Shown: positions 26,101 to 38,100 of the stretch, one piece after another
How the letters are laid out: every line of letters begins with the position of its first letter
How positions within the stretch are numbered: position 1 is the first letter of the stretch
Source of the DNA: Latrodectus hesperus
Taxonomy: Eukaryota; Arthropoda; Arachnida; Araneae; Theridiidae
Length of the DNA stretch: 64,000 bases
Direction: 5' to 3'
Assembly (NCBI GenBank): GCA_037975125.1
Contig: CM075857.1
Location: 38,899,436 to 38,963,435, forward strand
Program-made: the position numbers and the translations under genes
Notes under the pieces: generated by a model
What the model saw: only the letters and a program-made list of their open reading frames with translations
Databases searched by the model: none
What the model was told of the DNA's origin: nothing

Positions 26101-29100
26101 GTGCAAAACGAGTAATTGGATTAAGCAGCCCACCATCTATTTCACATTATATTCATGATAAATTTACAGATTCTGGAATCATGGTAAATTTAATTTGTAT
26201 TCAGATTGCATTTTTTAAAATTATATCTTATCATTAAGGACATATTTTTAAACTTTTAAAAAGTTTTACAGGAAAATCGTTATTGAAATTTTGACTTTAA
26301 TTTTTATATAAGAATAATTAACCCTATACAACAAATGTAATGTTTCCTTTTATTCCAAGACTTAATTGTTTTCTTAAATATTTTATGGTTAGCTTTCATT
26401 TTAGCTTAAAAATGTTTTCTTCTAGAATTTTTGGACTTTAGGCATGAATAATTATTTATAAAACAGCAGATAAAGTTTTTTAAGTTATCATAAACTGTTT
26501 AAATTTAGATTCACATACCATCCAATTTTTTTCTCTGCATCTCACAAGTGAGATGTGAATTTTTTTGAATGAACATTAAACTTCCAAAGTTTAATGAAAA
26601 TATAATAACATCTTTTATTAAAATCTATATTATGATTGCCATTTTTGGTATGGAAATTCTTTGTGCATTTATTTTAGGCTGATTTTTTTAGTTAAAACTT
26701 AACAGGTTTTGAATGATACAAGTTTTGGATTTATACAAACAATACTTAGAAAATAAAAAAATATATTGGGAAGAAAGAATGAATTCATATTGTTAAGAAT
26801 GTTAATATAGCCAATTAGACTAGTATAATGGATAAAACATTCCATAATTAAAACTGTTTCAATAGTTTTATTTTTAGCTTAAAATCAATGTAAAAACTTC
26901 TTAAAGAACAAATGCAAAGTATTCAGTTTCAATAATTTTGATTCGTAATGCTAGATGAAAATAAGAATATAGCTCTTTAAAATTACATCCTCTCTGATTT
27001 GAATTTTTTTATAAAAATTTTTATTGAAAAAAGTAATTGCATTTGTATTAAGATAAATTTTTATTACCTGAAAATATGAATTATATCTTTAAATTACCTA
27101 CTTGATGCTCATAATAAATATTGGAGTATTTTATTATTGAAATCACACACAATATTAAATATTGAGGAGGAAAAAATTATGTGTGATAAAATTTCTAATT
27201 AACTAAGTTATACTTTAATAGTCTTTCAAAATTTTTAATTTATAAACTTTTAAATTATTGTATTACAGGAATGCACAACCTATGGCCCTCAGGTGAAAAT
27301 TGGCCCACGTCGCCTTTAAAGTTAGCCCGCGAATGTTGTTAATAAAATAAGATTAATTTAAAAAGAAATGAGACTCTTTCAAATAAACAAAAGAAAAAAT
27401 CTGATAGGAAAACGATTCTACTTCAGAATAAATATTTTACATCTGTTCATTAAATTTTTTTTTATAACACAGTTTTTCAGTTTGTTCCCTTCATGGCTAC
27501 CCGAGAGTATGAATGTTCATATAGGAGAAGCTCGCGGTCGCAGACAAAGTCAAAAACAAATGCGTATTCACGCATGCGTGCCGGAACAGTTTCGATTCGA
27601 AATTACGTTGAGCCAATCGAAAGTTTCTGATCTAGTTCACGTTTTTCTCCATGGTGAGCATTACCAAAAAGAACTTCCAACTTCTACTTAGTGGTAGCGA
27701 TCATTCTAATAAACACTGCGTGGTTTTGCTTGAAGATTGGTTATCTCGCAATCACAGCCATAGAACAGATCAGATATTATTTTTTTTAAATTCACATTCT
27801 TAGTTTAGTAAAATCAATTTTATTGAAGCAAATAGAAATATTTAAGTAAAATGAGTGGAAAAAAGAAAAGTGATTTTCAAAATCGGAAATTTCAAGATTC
27901 ATGGACAGATAAATATTGTTTCATCTATTACAATAATACTGTCACATACTTAATATGTAGTAGCAAGATTGCAGTGGCAAAAGAATATAACATAAAGCGG
28001 CATTATTAAACGAAGCATAAACAGTTTGCATCTATAAAAGCATATGAACAATCGCAAAAAATTTATCAACTCAAAAAATCTTTCAGAAGTCAAGCAAATT
28101 TTTTTCAAAAACATGCATCTGAATTGGATTCCTATGTGGAAGTGAGCTTAGATATCGCCGAAATTATTGCTAAAGAAGGTAGGCCATTCACAGATAGTGA
28201 TTTTGTTAAAAAGTGCTTGATTGCATCAGAAAAACTTTGTCCTGAAGCAAAAAGGAAATTTGAGAATATAAGCTTGAATAGAATGACTAATCAAAGAATA
28301 CAACAGTTGAATGAAGACATAGAAAATCAAGTTAAATCTGCTGCTTCAAACTTTATATACTTTTCTTTAGCTGTTGATGAATCTACAGATCGAATATAAG
28401 TGGCCCAATTACTTGTGTTTGCTCGTGGAATTGATGCAAATTTTTGTGTTATGGAAGAACTTCTAGGAATGTTTCCCATGAAGGGACAAACAACTGGAAG
28501 TGAACTTCTTTCCAGCTTGATACATTTGTGTGATGCAGCATCTTTAAACATGAACAAATGTGTTAGGATTACCACAGATGGAGCAAAATCCATGACTGGT
28601 ACAAAAATTGGAATGGTTACCTTGTTAAAAGAACGGCTTTCCCAGTGTGGTGTAGAACTGATGCAGTTTCATTGCACTCTCCATCAAGAAAATTTATGTG
28701 GTAAAGAATTAGGATTTGCAAATTTAATGCAGTCTGTATTTGAAGTGATTAACTTTATTCGTAGTAATGCCCTCAAACATAGGGAATTCAAAGAATTTTT
28801 ATAGGAATTTGATGACCTGCCTTCTGATAATCTTTATTACACAGAAGTTAGATGGCTCAGCCGAGGAGTTGCCCTTAAGTGTTTTATGGAACTATTTGAT
28901 GAAATTGTTGCATATCTAAGTGACCATGGTAGAAATACTAGACGGTTAAAAGAAACAAGTTTCCAGTGTGATTTAGCTTTTCTGACAGACGTAACAGGCC
29001 ATTTGAATGATTTAAATACAAAGTTACAAGGAAAAAATCAATTCATTTTTCAATTAATAAATAATGTAGAAGCATTTAAACAAAAGTTATGTTTGTTTCA

Positions 29101-32100
29101 AAATCAACTGAAAATCAAAAATTTTGCACATTTTTCTTACTGCAAAAAAATGCATGAAAAATTTCCTCACATAAAAATGCAGTATAAGGATCAAATACAA
29201 ATCTTGCGTAATGCATTTGATGGTCGTTTTTCAGATTTTGAAAAATGCAAATCCAAAATTGATGTATTTTCTTCTCCATTTTTTGTTGATGTAAATCAAG
29301 TGGACAAGAGTATGCAGTTAGCCTTAATTGATTTACAGAATTCTGATATTTTCAAAAATCAATTCAAAGAAAAACCGATATTAGAATTTTATAAATACTT
29401 ACCGGAGGAATTTTCATGCTTAAAGCAAAATACAGCTGCATGTGCAACTTTCTTTGGCAGCACTTACATTTGTGAGCAAACTTTTTCTTTAATGAATTTA
29501 AACAAATCAAAAATAAGAAATAGAATAGCAGATGAGAACCTTTCTTCTGTTTTACGTATTGCCACAACGAATCTTAAGCCCAACATAAAATCAATAACTT
29601 CAAATATTCAGGCACAGCCATCACATTAAATTTTACTAATTTCTTTCAAAATTTAAATAGTGTTCTTTGTATAATTACCAAAAATTTTTCTCCTATTCAA
29701 TTTCAAGTTTTTTTCTGGAAATAAAGTATTTTAAGCATATCTATAATGTTTGTGTTTTATTCCTTTATTGTATGATGTTTGCATGAGTAAAATAAGTAAA
29801 TTAATAATTGTAACTCATGCGTATTGCCACAAAAAACAGTGTTTTCACGTTTATAACATGTTTTAACATTTACATGCTGCTTTGGCCCTCCACATGATCT
29901 TTTTTCATATTTTGGCCCCTCATTCTGAAAAGGTTGTGCACCCCTGTTGTATTATAACATAAATTTGTGTATAGCAAGTGTGAAGTGAATTTTGAAATAA
30001 GTGTTTTCTGTGATATTTAAAATGTAACTATTAAAAATTTAAATACATTTTTTTGTTAAATTCAAAAGTATTATCTCATATATATTTCCTCTTTATTTAA
30101 TGTTAAAGGCACCTTTGCTTATTTTAACCTAAATTATTGGATAAATATAGCTATTAATTTATTGCAGTTTTTCTATCATAATATTCATTAAATATATATG
30201 CATAAAATAATTGTGAACTTGAAAGGACCTTTTCAGAATATGTAAGGTATTTTGTGAATACATATATTTATGTTTTGTATTTTGCACAAAAAAAAGGGTC
30301 CTTATTTATTTTTGTATGCATGACTTATAAAGCACTTCAAATCTATGTAAATGTAAAATATCTTATAATATTTTTAGTAACTTTTCAAATTTAATGTTTA
30401 TATTTTAAGGTTTCAAAATGCATAGAAAACTTTAGTTTTGCTGTGGAAGATTTACTAGTGAAACATGGGAAAAATATCGTTCGTAAGTAATATTCATCTA
30501 CAGCATTTTTTATGAATAAAATTTTTCATTGGTTCTTTAATTTTTAAAAAAGAATAATATTTATTAATCTTAAAACGAAAAGAAATGTGTAATTTTATTT
30601 TAGAAAAATGTTTGTATCTAACTCCATTAAAAAAACAATATTGGAAAAAGTAAAAATATTTATAAATGACCTTATACAATGTAGTTAAATAAAACATTTA
30701 AATTAGTTTCCTATATATGATGCAATTTGTACATAAACAATCGATATTTTTCAGAAATATTTACCAACAAAGTCAACTATTTGTTGAAAACAATAGCATG
30801 GAAGTGTAAATCTAATGTTTGTATAGTATTGTTTCTTTAATATACAGTTTGTAAAAGTATTTTCAGTCCCAAGAAATTCCATTCAGACAGTAAAATAAAT
30901 TAAATTTTAAGTAATTTTTATTAAACATTTTAATGGAGAATTTACATTTTATTTCTCGATTATCGATTTACCATAAATGTTTTACAAACTTTTCATTTAG
31001 CATTTTAATGATTAAGGATTTATTTTGAAGCTTTAATTGAAAATAATGACTTAGATATATGATGATATCAATAATTCTTCACTTTTTGTGCTCTAACTTT
31101 TTATAATTTAAATTTATTTATAGCAGTTAAAGCTCTACATATTTTCCTTGCTTTGTTAAAGCTTTTAGCTTTTAATCAAGAGTATTCTAATTTCTTCAAT
31201 TTCATAAAGATTGACAGCAGTGATCTAATTAATGTTGGTTGATTAAAATATCCAAAAGAAGTTATTAGTTTTGACAAAAAAATATTGCTTAGTAAAAATA
31301 ACATTTAACAATTTGTAGGTTGATTAAAATAATGATTTAACACCATATACTAACAGACCAAATCTATTGCAAAGGCTTGGAATATCTATCATGTTTTTGC
31401 CTTATATTCAAAAGGCAAGACTTTTCATAGATAGTAAACTATATTCTCATGCTGCTAAGGAAGATTCTGTCACAAATTTTCTAACAGATATGCTTTCAAA
31501 AAGCAAAAGTGCAACATCCATCCCTTTTTTTAGCAGTGGCTGTGATTGAAGTAGTCTTTTTATTCTGAAGACCGTCATTCAACTACTATATGTCACAGTG
31601 AGCTGAATTAATGATTTTGATGTCATGTCATGGACAACCTAACAGCCAAAGGTTTTTTACTATCCATTGTGCATCATTAACATCTAGAGGTTCTTTATTG
31701 TATAACTTAAACGTTTTCGCTTCCACATGATGATAAACGAATTTGAATGTTTCCAGAGCGAAACACCTCGGGTTAAAACGGAACACGAAATGACGTTAGC
31801 CCATTGTAAATGTAATATGGTTCCGAAGAACCAAATTCGTTCTTGAACGTATTTGGACTGTGATGTTTCTACGAACCTGTCTTTTCCAGGATTGTTCAGT
31901 AATACCAAAATATCTTCATTTTTATGACACATTTATTTTACATTAACAAACATACACATTAGCTATAAACACAAACACAAATTTAGATGGTTCTTTTTAC
32001 ATTATGTGAAACACGTGTATTTTCCATTGGCTGGAAGCTGCACTTCCACAACCACACCGTTCCTCTCGCTCCAACACACTCCCACTATGCCTCTTGTGTC

Positions 32101-35100
32101 TCTTACATCAGCACATAACGAAATCAAAAGTTGTCATCTGTTAAGTGCTTGATTTTCACACCTTCCCTCCAGTTTCCATTGTTGGACCTTGTCCCGCAAA
32201 TGGAAACTACAAAGAATCCTTGAATGTTTCTTTTACCCTTCATCACCATTCCATCAAGAGCCAAATAACACCAAAATTCTAAATGTAACTTAATGCTTAA
32301 CCTGTTTGCTGACATGCTTCAGCTTACATTTTTTTTTCATATTCTCTTTAAAGGAAAACTAGCCTATACTACTGCTGAATCCATTATATTTATTACAACA
32401 TAATATTATAATGTAAGAAAATAAGAATCAATATTAACATAAAAAAATACAATTATGCAAATATTATTCACACAAACTTTATGAAAATTAACAACCAAAA
32501 ACAAATAGAAATATCTACATTATATAATATAAAGTTAAATATGAATAACATGATATATATCAGAAATTATTATCTATTTCTTACTAGATTCATAATGAAA
32601 GAAAAAAAATTAATCATCCTCATAGACCCTTGATATGGTATCTGTGATAACATTATTATTGGGCTTATGAGCTATTGTGACCTGATAGCAAGAGAGAGCC
32701 AATGACCATCTCTGTAATCTGGTATTCTTCGGGATGCTTTCTGTAAGGTATTTCAGAGGATTGTGATCGGTGAATAAATTTATGGAAGTTCCGTTAGTCC
32801 ATGCTTCAAACTTATCTAAAACCCATATCACAACATATGCTTCTTTCTCAGTGGTACTCCATTTAGTCTGTGCTGGAGTTAATTTCCGACTGTCGAAGGT
32901 TATAGGCTTAGGATTTCCATCTGTGTCTCTGTGCATTAAACATGCTCCACACCAATAACCGAAGCATCTGTGTGGAGTTCAAATTACTTATTTAAATCAG
33001 GGGTTGACAATTAAGTGACAGCACATAAACTATCTTTCAATGAGACGAAAGCCTTTTCTGTGTCTTCAGACCAAGGGATATTATTTGGTACAGATTTTCT
33101 GATCAGGTCTGTTAATGGCTTAGCAATGTTTGCATAATAAGGAACATATTCCCTATAATAGTTGAACAGTCCTAATATCGATCTTAAGGCTTTCTTAGTT
33201 CTTGGTGATTTTAAGTTTTTGATAGCTGCAATTTTATCCGGATTGGGCCCATGCTCTCCTGATCCAACTACATGACCCAAGTATTTCAACTTCTTCTTTA
33301 GCTTTCCTTTCTTGTTCAGCTTTCAAATGCAACTCTTCATCTCGTTTTGCTCTCTCCTCTTCCTCTCTCTGCTCTTGATCTTCAATAGCTTTTCTCAATT
33401 TTTCTTCTTGACGACGATGTTCTTGAAGTTATCGTAAATGCTCTTCCATTTTTACTTGTTCTTCCTCTTCCTGATGTAGACGCTCTTCTTCTAGTTTCCT
33501 CAATTCTTCTTGTCTCTGTCTTTCCAATTCAGCTTCAAGTTCTCCTTGCTCTCTAGTAATCTACATTTTTCTGCTAATGGTGCTTTAGCTTCTTCTTCGG
33601 AGATTATTCATTTTTTATTCTTTTCATTTTCTACAGCAGCATCAGCCTCTGAAGGAGGACTGGATCTAATTTTTTCAACATTAGATTTATCTTTAATTTC
33701 ATTGGTTGTTGTTGTGGATGCTAAAGAATCTACTTTTCTCTTAATTGCGATTATTTCTTCGTTTAACAAGTTACTTTCCACTGGAGTAGTTGAAACCTCT
33801 ACTTCAGAATTTTCTAAATCAAGTGTTCCTGGATTTGCTTCTATTTCCTTGTGAGCTTCTATTTTCTTTCCCTCCACATTAAAAGTATTCGAAACTATTT
33901 CTTTCCCGTGGATATTTTTATTTCCTTTCCGGGATATTTTCTTCTTTGTTCTTTCAACTAACTGAAAACTCTAGGAGTGATCAAAGCTTGCTCATGCAAC
34001 CCTTCTACAACCACAGCATGCACCATGATATACGGCCTGATATCGTCATCTGCTGACCAAAGACTAAGCTTTCACCTGGGATGCATACTGAGCATAACTT
34101 TCATTGTGTAATTTATAACAAGAATCAAAATTCTTCTTGTGTTGTAAGGGAGTTATTCTATGTTCCCTTAAAATGAAAATTTTGATTTTATCATACTGAT
34201 ATAAGTTTTCTTCAGACAACATAGCATTTATTCTTTTGGCACAACCCTTTAAACACTGTAAAATAATTTTCCCTTCATACTGTTCGAGTACTTCATAAAG
34301 CTTGAACATACTTTCGGCATGATGGAAAAAGAAAGGCCATTCTTCTGCTCGTTCTGGGGGATCTAAAATTACCCCTTTCATAATATTTAAATAACCTAGA
34401 AAAAGTGTTTCCTAATTTATCTTGCCCATATTCTACAGTGCTTTCCGAGTTGCACTCATCTTCCTTTTCTTTTATTTCTAATTCTTGCATTTTAATTTCA
34501 TGCTCACGTTGCCTTTCTTCAGCTTTGGCTGTCTCTCTATCCGATCAAAAATTATTCTATTTATTAATTCTCAAATAAATGACTCTTTAAAATGTTTAGA
34601 TTGTGTGATCACATTTTTTATATCTATTATTCTTGCATCCGGAGGAATCTGTTCTCCTAACTCACTAGCCAATATTAACAGATCCTCCTTTCGAGCATTA
34701 CCCAAGAATGCAAAGGCCATTTTAACAACTAATGTTATCACAAATTACCAAACCTTAAATTATCAATTTTTAAAAATAAAACATTTAAAAATCACACAAA
34801 TCACCTTTCATTTGTCGAATCAATAAAACAGTTTCGTTTACTTAGGGCACCAAAAAAAAAAGGCTTAATTAATTTATTCTAATACTAAATTTAAAAATTT
34901 ATAGTTTCGATTTTCATTTCAACACACTATAAAACTTCAATTATATAATGCACATTAATGAATGAAAACAATTCAAAACCAGATAAAAGAATATACATAA
35001 ACAAATCATAATTCCAGTTTAAGCATTTCAAATTAAATAAATCCTTATCACAGAAGATCATTAAGCATAACAACTTAAGTCAATAAAAAGTTGAAATAAT

Positions 35101-38100
35101 TTTTAGTAATATGTATTTATGTTCATCACTATTTGTATATACCATTTTACCTTAAAATAATATGAAGCAGAGCTATCGAAATAACCATAAATCTATTATT
35201 CACTATTGCAAGCACAATTACTTTCGAAATATACTCAATAATAATATAATATATCAAAACTTCCCTTCTTAAAAATGTTTCACACTTTTGGTTTTGCATC
35301 AAAATTTAAAATCTAGGTTACTTTACATAAATATTAAATACAATCATAGTAAATAATTAATATACCTTATAACATTGAATAATTCTGAACACGTTATTTG
35401 ATAATACAAAACAATAAACATTTAAAAAGCATTTAAACTTTCTTGAAATAGTTTCTTATTCCATAAACTTATCATTTACATAATAAACAACAAAATGATA
35501 ATGAAAATTCTAAACAAAAGCATTTATATCCTATTACATCACATTAAACCAAACATACGTTTCAACAATTTACTATTCAATAATACAGCATCTCTTTTAA
35601 ATTAATGCACATAACTCTAGAAATTGACAATTAGCAACAATATTATTATTCGACATAAATATGTTTTAATAAACAGATTATTCCAAAAATATTTTTTTAA
35701 TAAATCAAAATTATATAGATATATTTTTAATAATATCACTTGTTAAAGGAAAAAAAAACTTTTCTGAATAATTATGCACAAATATCAATAATTAATAATA
35801 TTTCAAAACCAAAATCGAACCTTAAATATTTTCTCAATTAAATTAAGCATTATACATATTATATATATTTATATTGATATTATACAAATATTTTAACAAT
35901 TTTTATTAATTTATTACATTTACTTAAACAAAACCCTACAAAGAAATTTAAGAAAATTCTAAAACAAAAGTTCCCTTAAACCATACATAATTAAAACAAA
36001 TATTGGCTCTTAATGGCATAAGAAGCAATCAAAATATACAGACTCACTACTTTGTAGACACTTTTCCATCATTAGCATCCCATCATTTTGTATTAATGCG
36101 GAACACATCCTAGAGTCTGCGCCAAATGTGATGGTTTCACGAACCTGTCATTTCTAGGATTGTTCAGTAATACCAAAATATCTTCATTTTTACGACACAT
36201 TTATTTTACATTAACAAACATAACATTAATTATAGACACAAACATAAATTTTGATGGTTCTGTTTACATTATTCGAAACACATGTATTTTCCATTGCCTG
36301 GAAGCAGTACCTCTGCTATCACTAGTCTTTTCACAACCATACTGTTCCTCTCGCTCTGACACACTCCCACTATGCCTCTTCTATCTCTTACATCGGCACA
36401 TAACGAAATCGAAAGTTCTCGTCTTCAAAGTGCTTGATTTTCACATGGACAGTGCTGACTATAGTTAAAATAAATCAGCCAGTTTGTGGCACCATCTGGT
36501 AATTTTATGAAACATAAACGTCATTTTATTGTAAGCATTTCTGGTAGAGAATATTTTTTATCAGATTATCCGCAGAGAGCGGTCGTATAATATGCACCAT
36601 GAAATTCAAAACTTTTTTAACACATACTCTGTGGATTATATGCAGGAAAATACGGTAATAATTTTGTTTCTGTTTCCTATAAAATCCATAAATATAATTT
36701 TGTCAAAAATGTAGGTTTCCTGTAAAATCTATAAATACTTAATATATACAATTAATGCTACATTTTTTTGATAAAATTAACTCATCATCAATTCAAATTT
36801 CTTTCAGATGAACAATTTTTGTTGAATCGCCTTGCAGAGTCTGCTATTGATATTTATGCTATGGTAACTGTGCTTTCTAGAGCAACTTCATCCATACAAA
36901 AGAACTTGCCATCTGCAGATTATGAGGAAAAGATGACCAATCTCATATGTCAAGAAGTAAATTTCATCTTATAATTTTCCTTGATTTTTATCTTATTGAC
37001 TTTATTTTGCCAATTTATTTTATGTATAGGAGAAATTTTTATATCATATTAGCAATTTTGGCAAATAGGTTTATTATAAATGGTAAGGTTACATTAAAAT
37101 TAAATAAAAGGAATTACCACAATCAGGGAATGAAGGAGATATATTGTAGAATTCATTTATTCTGGAAAAATTAAAATATTTTCATGCATGTTTGTAACCA
37201 CCAGAAATGGTACATTTTAATTTTCTCCATTGAAAATTCCTTTTCAATACAGTTTTTAACTGCTTTAAAATTACCTTTTTAATAATAGTGGTCTGAGTGC
37301 TATGAATGTCAAGGTGTTGTTAACAGTCATAATGATCTATAGCTTAAATAAAAAAAAGGCTTTATCTGTACCTGAAACCTCTGTTGACACATCTGGCCAA
37401 AGTTTTGGTTTTTGTCCTATAATTGAGCTAATGTATTTTATACAATATCACTTATTTAATAAGCTGCAGTATTTTCAGATGAATTTATATTTTAAAATAA
37501 ATTAATTTTTCTTCATGTTATACTTTTTGTTGTTGCCTCATGCAATCCTTAATTAATACATTGTCACTAAATAGTCTCTTATGCTTCACATTATAATATC
37601 AGTCTGTGGAAACTAGTGGAAGTTGTTTCTCTTTAATAAACAATTATTTTAGTGAAGTAAAATTGTTGAATTTTTTAATTGCAGTTTATCTATAAATTTT
37701 GTGATATTCTATGAATATTTTGTATTGCAATGTTTCTTTTATAATATTTTTAATAACTGATGTTGTTTAATTGTAAATTATACACATTGGCATATTTTAT
37801 TCAATTGTGAAATATTGATAATTCCATTTCTCTTTAAACGTTCTACACTTATCTTCCTATTTCTTCTTTCTTTTCTGCTCCTAACAAATTTATGCAAAAC
37901 AGATTATTTCTAATCAAAGTAAAATCAATCTTTAGTTGCTTAGAATTTAAAATGGGCAGTTGTTCAACTTCTTTTAAATTTACTGCATGTTGTAGAAACT
38001 TAAAAGTATGCCGAGACATTCAAAATCTTTTAAAAGTAATATAGTATTTTATACAAGATAAAAAGAAACTGCAGTGATCTTTGATGTTTTTACATAATTT

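Larger units (their letters stand above)
31859..36445 (-). mobile_element. Gypsy-like LTR retrotransposon, internally deleted
   Basis: Direct repeats 31859-32160 (302 bp) and 36127-36445 (319 bp) both begin TGTGATG and end TTTTCACA. A perfect 5-bp duplication TGGAC flanks the element (31854-31858, 36446-36450). In minus-strand sense the order is 5' LTR, TTTGGCGCAGACTC (primer-binding-site candidate), a long AT-rich leader (36126 to about 34720), gag, a partial pol, then the purine tract CTGGAGGGAAGG next to the 3' LTR. Protease, the RT catalytic core and integrase are missing, and no envelope gene is seen. It is therefore nonautonomous. Confidence 0.93.
30483..36807 (+). other. ACADVL intron 12
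   Basis: 6.3 kb, mostly the LTR retrotransposon at 31859-36445. The frame at 31367-31549 ([20 protein letters not shown]...) has no family I recognise. About 31.6-31.86 kb and 36.45-36.66 kb, on either side of the insertion, are GC-richer and may be one older repeat split by it. Confidence 0.8.

Noticed and set aside
27368..27691. 107-aa open frame near the hAT left end
   Set aside because: It is in the leader of the hAT element, out of keeping with transposase content. The transposase starts at 27851.
33510..33854. Plus-strand Ser/Phe-rich frame
   Set aside because: It is the antisense of the Glu/Lys-rich gag coiled-coil region.
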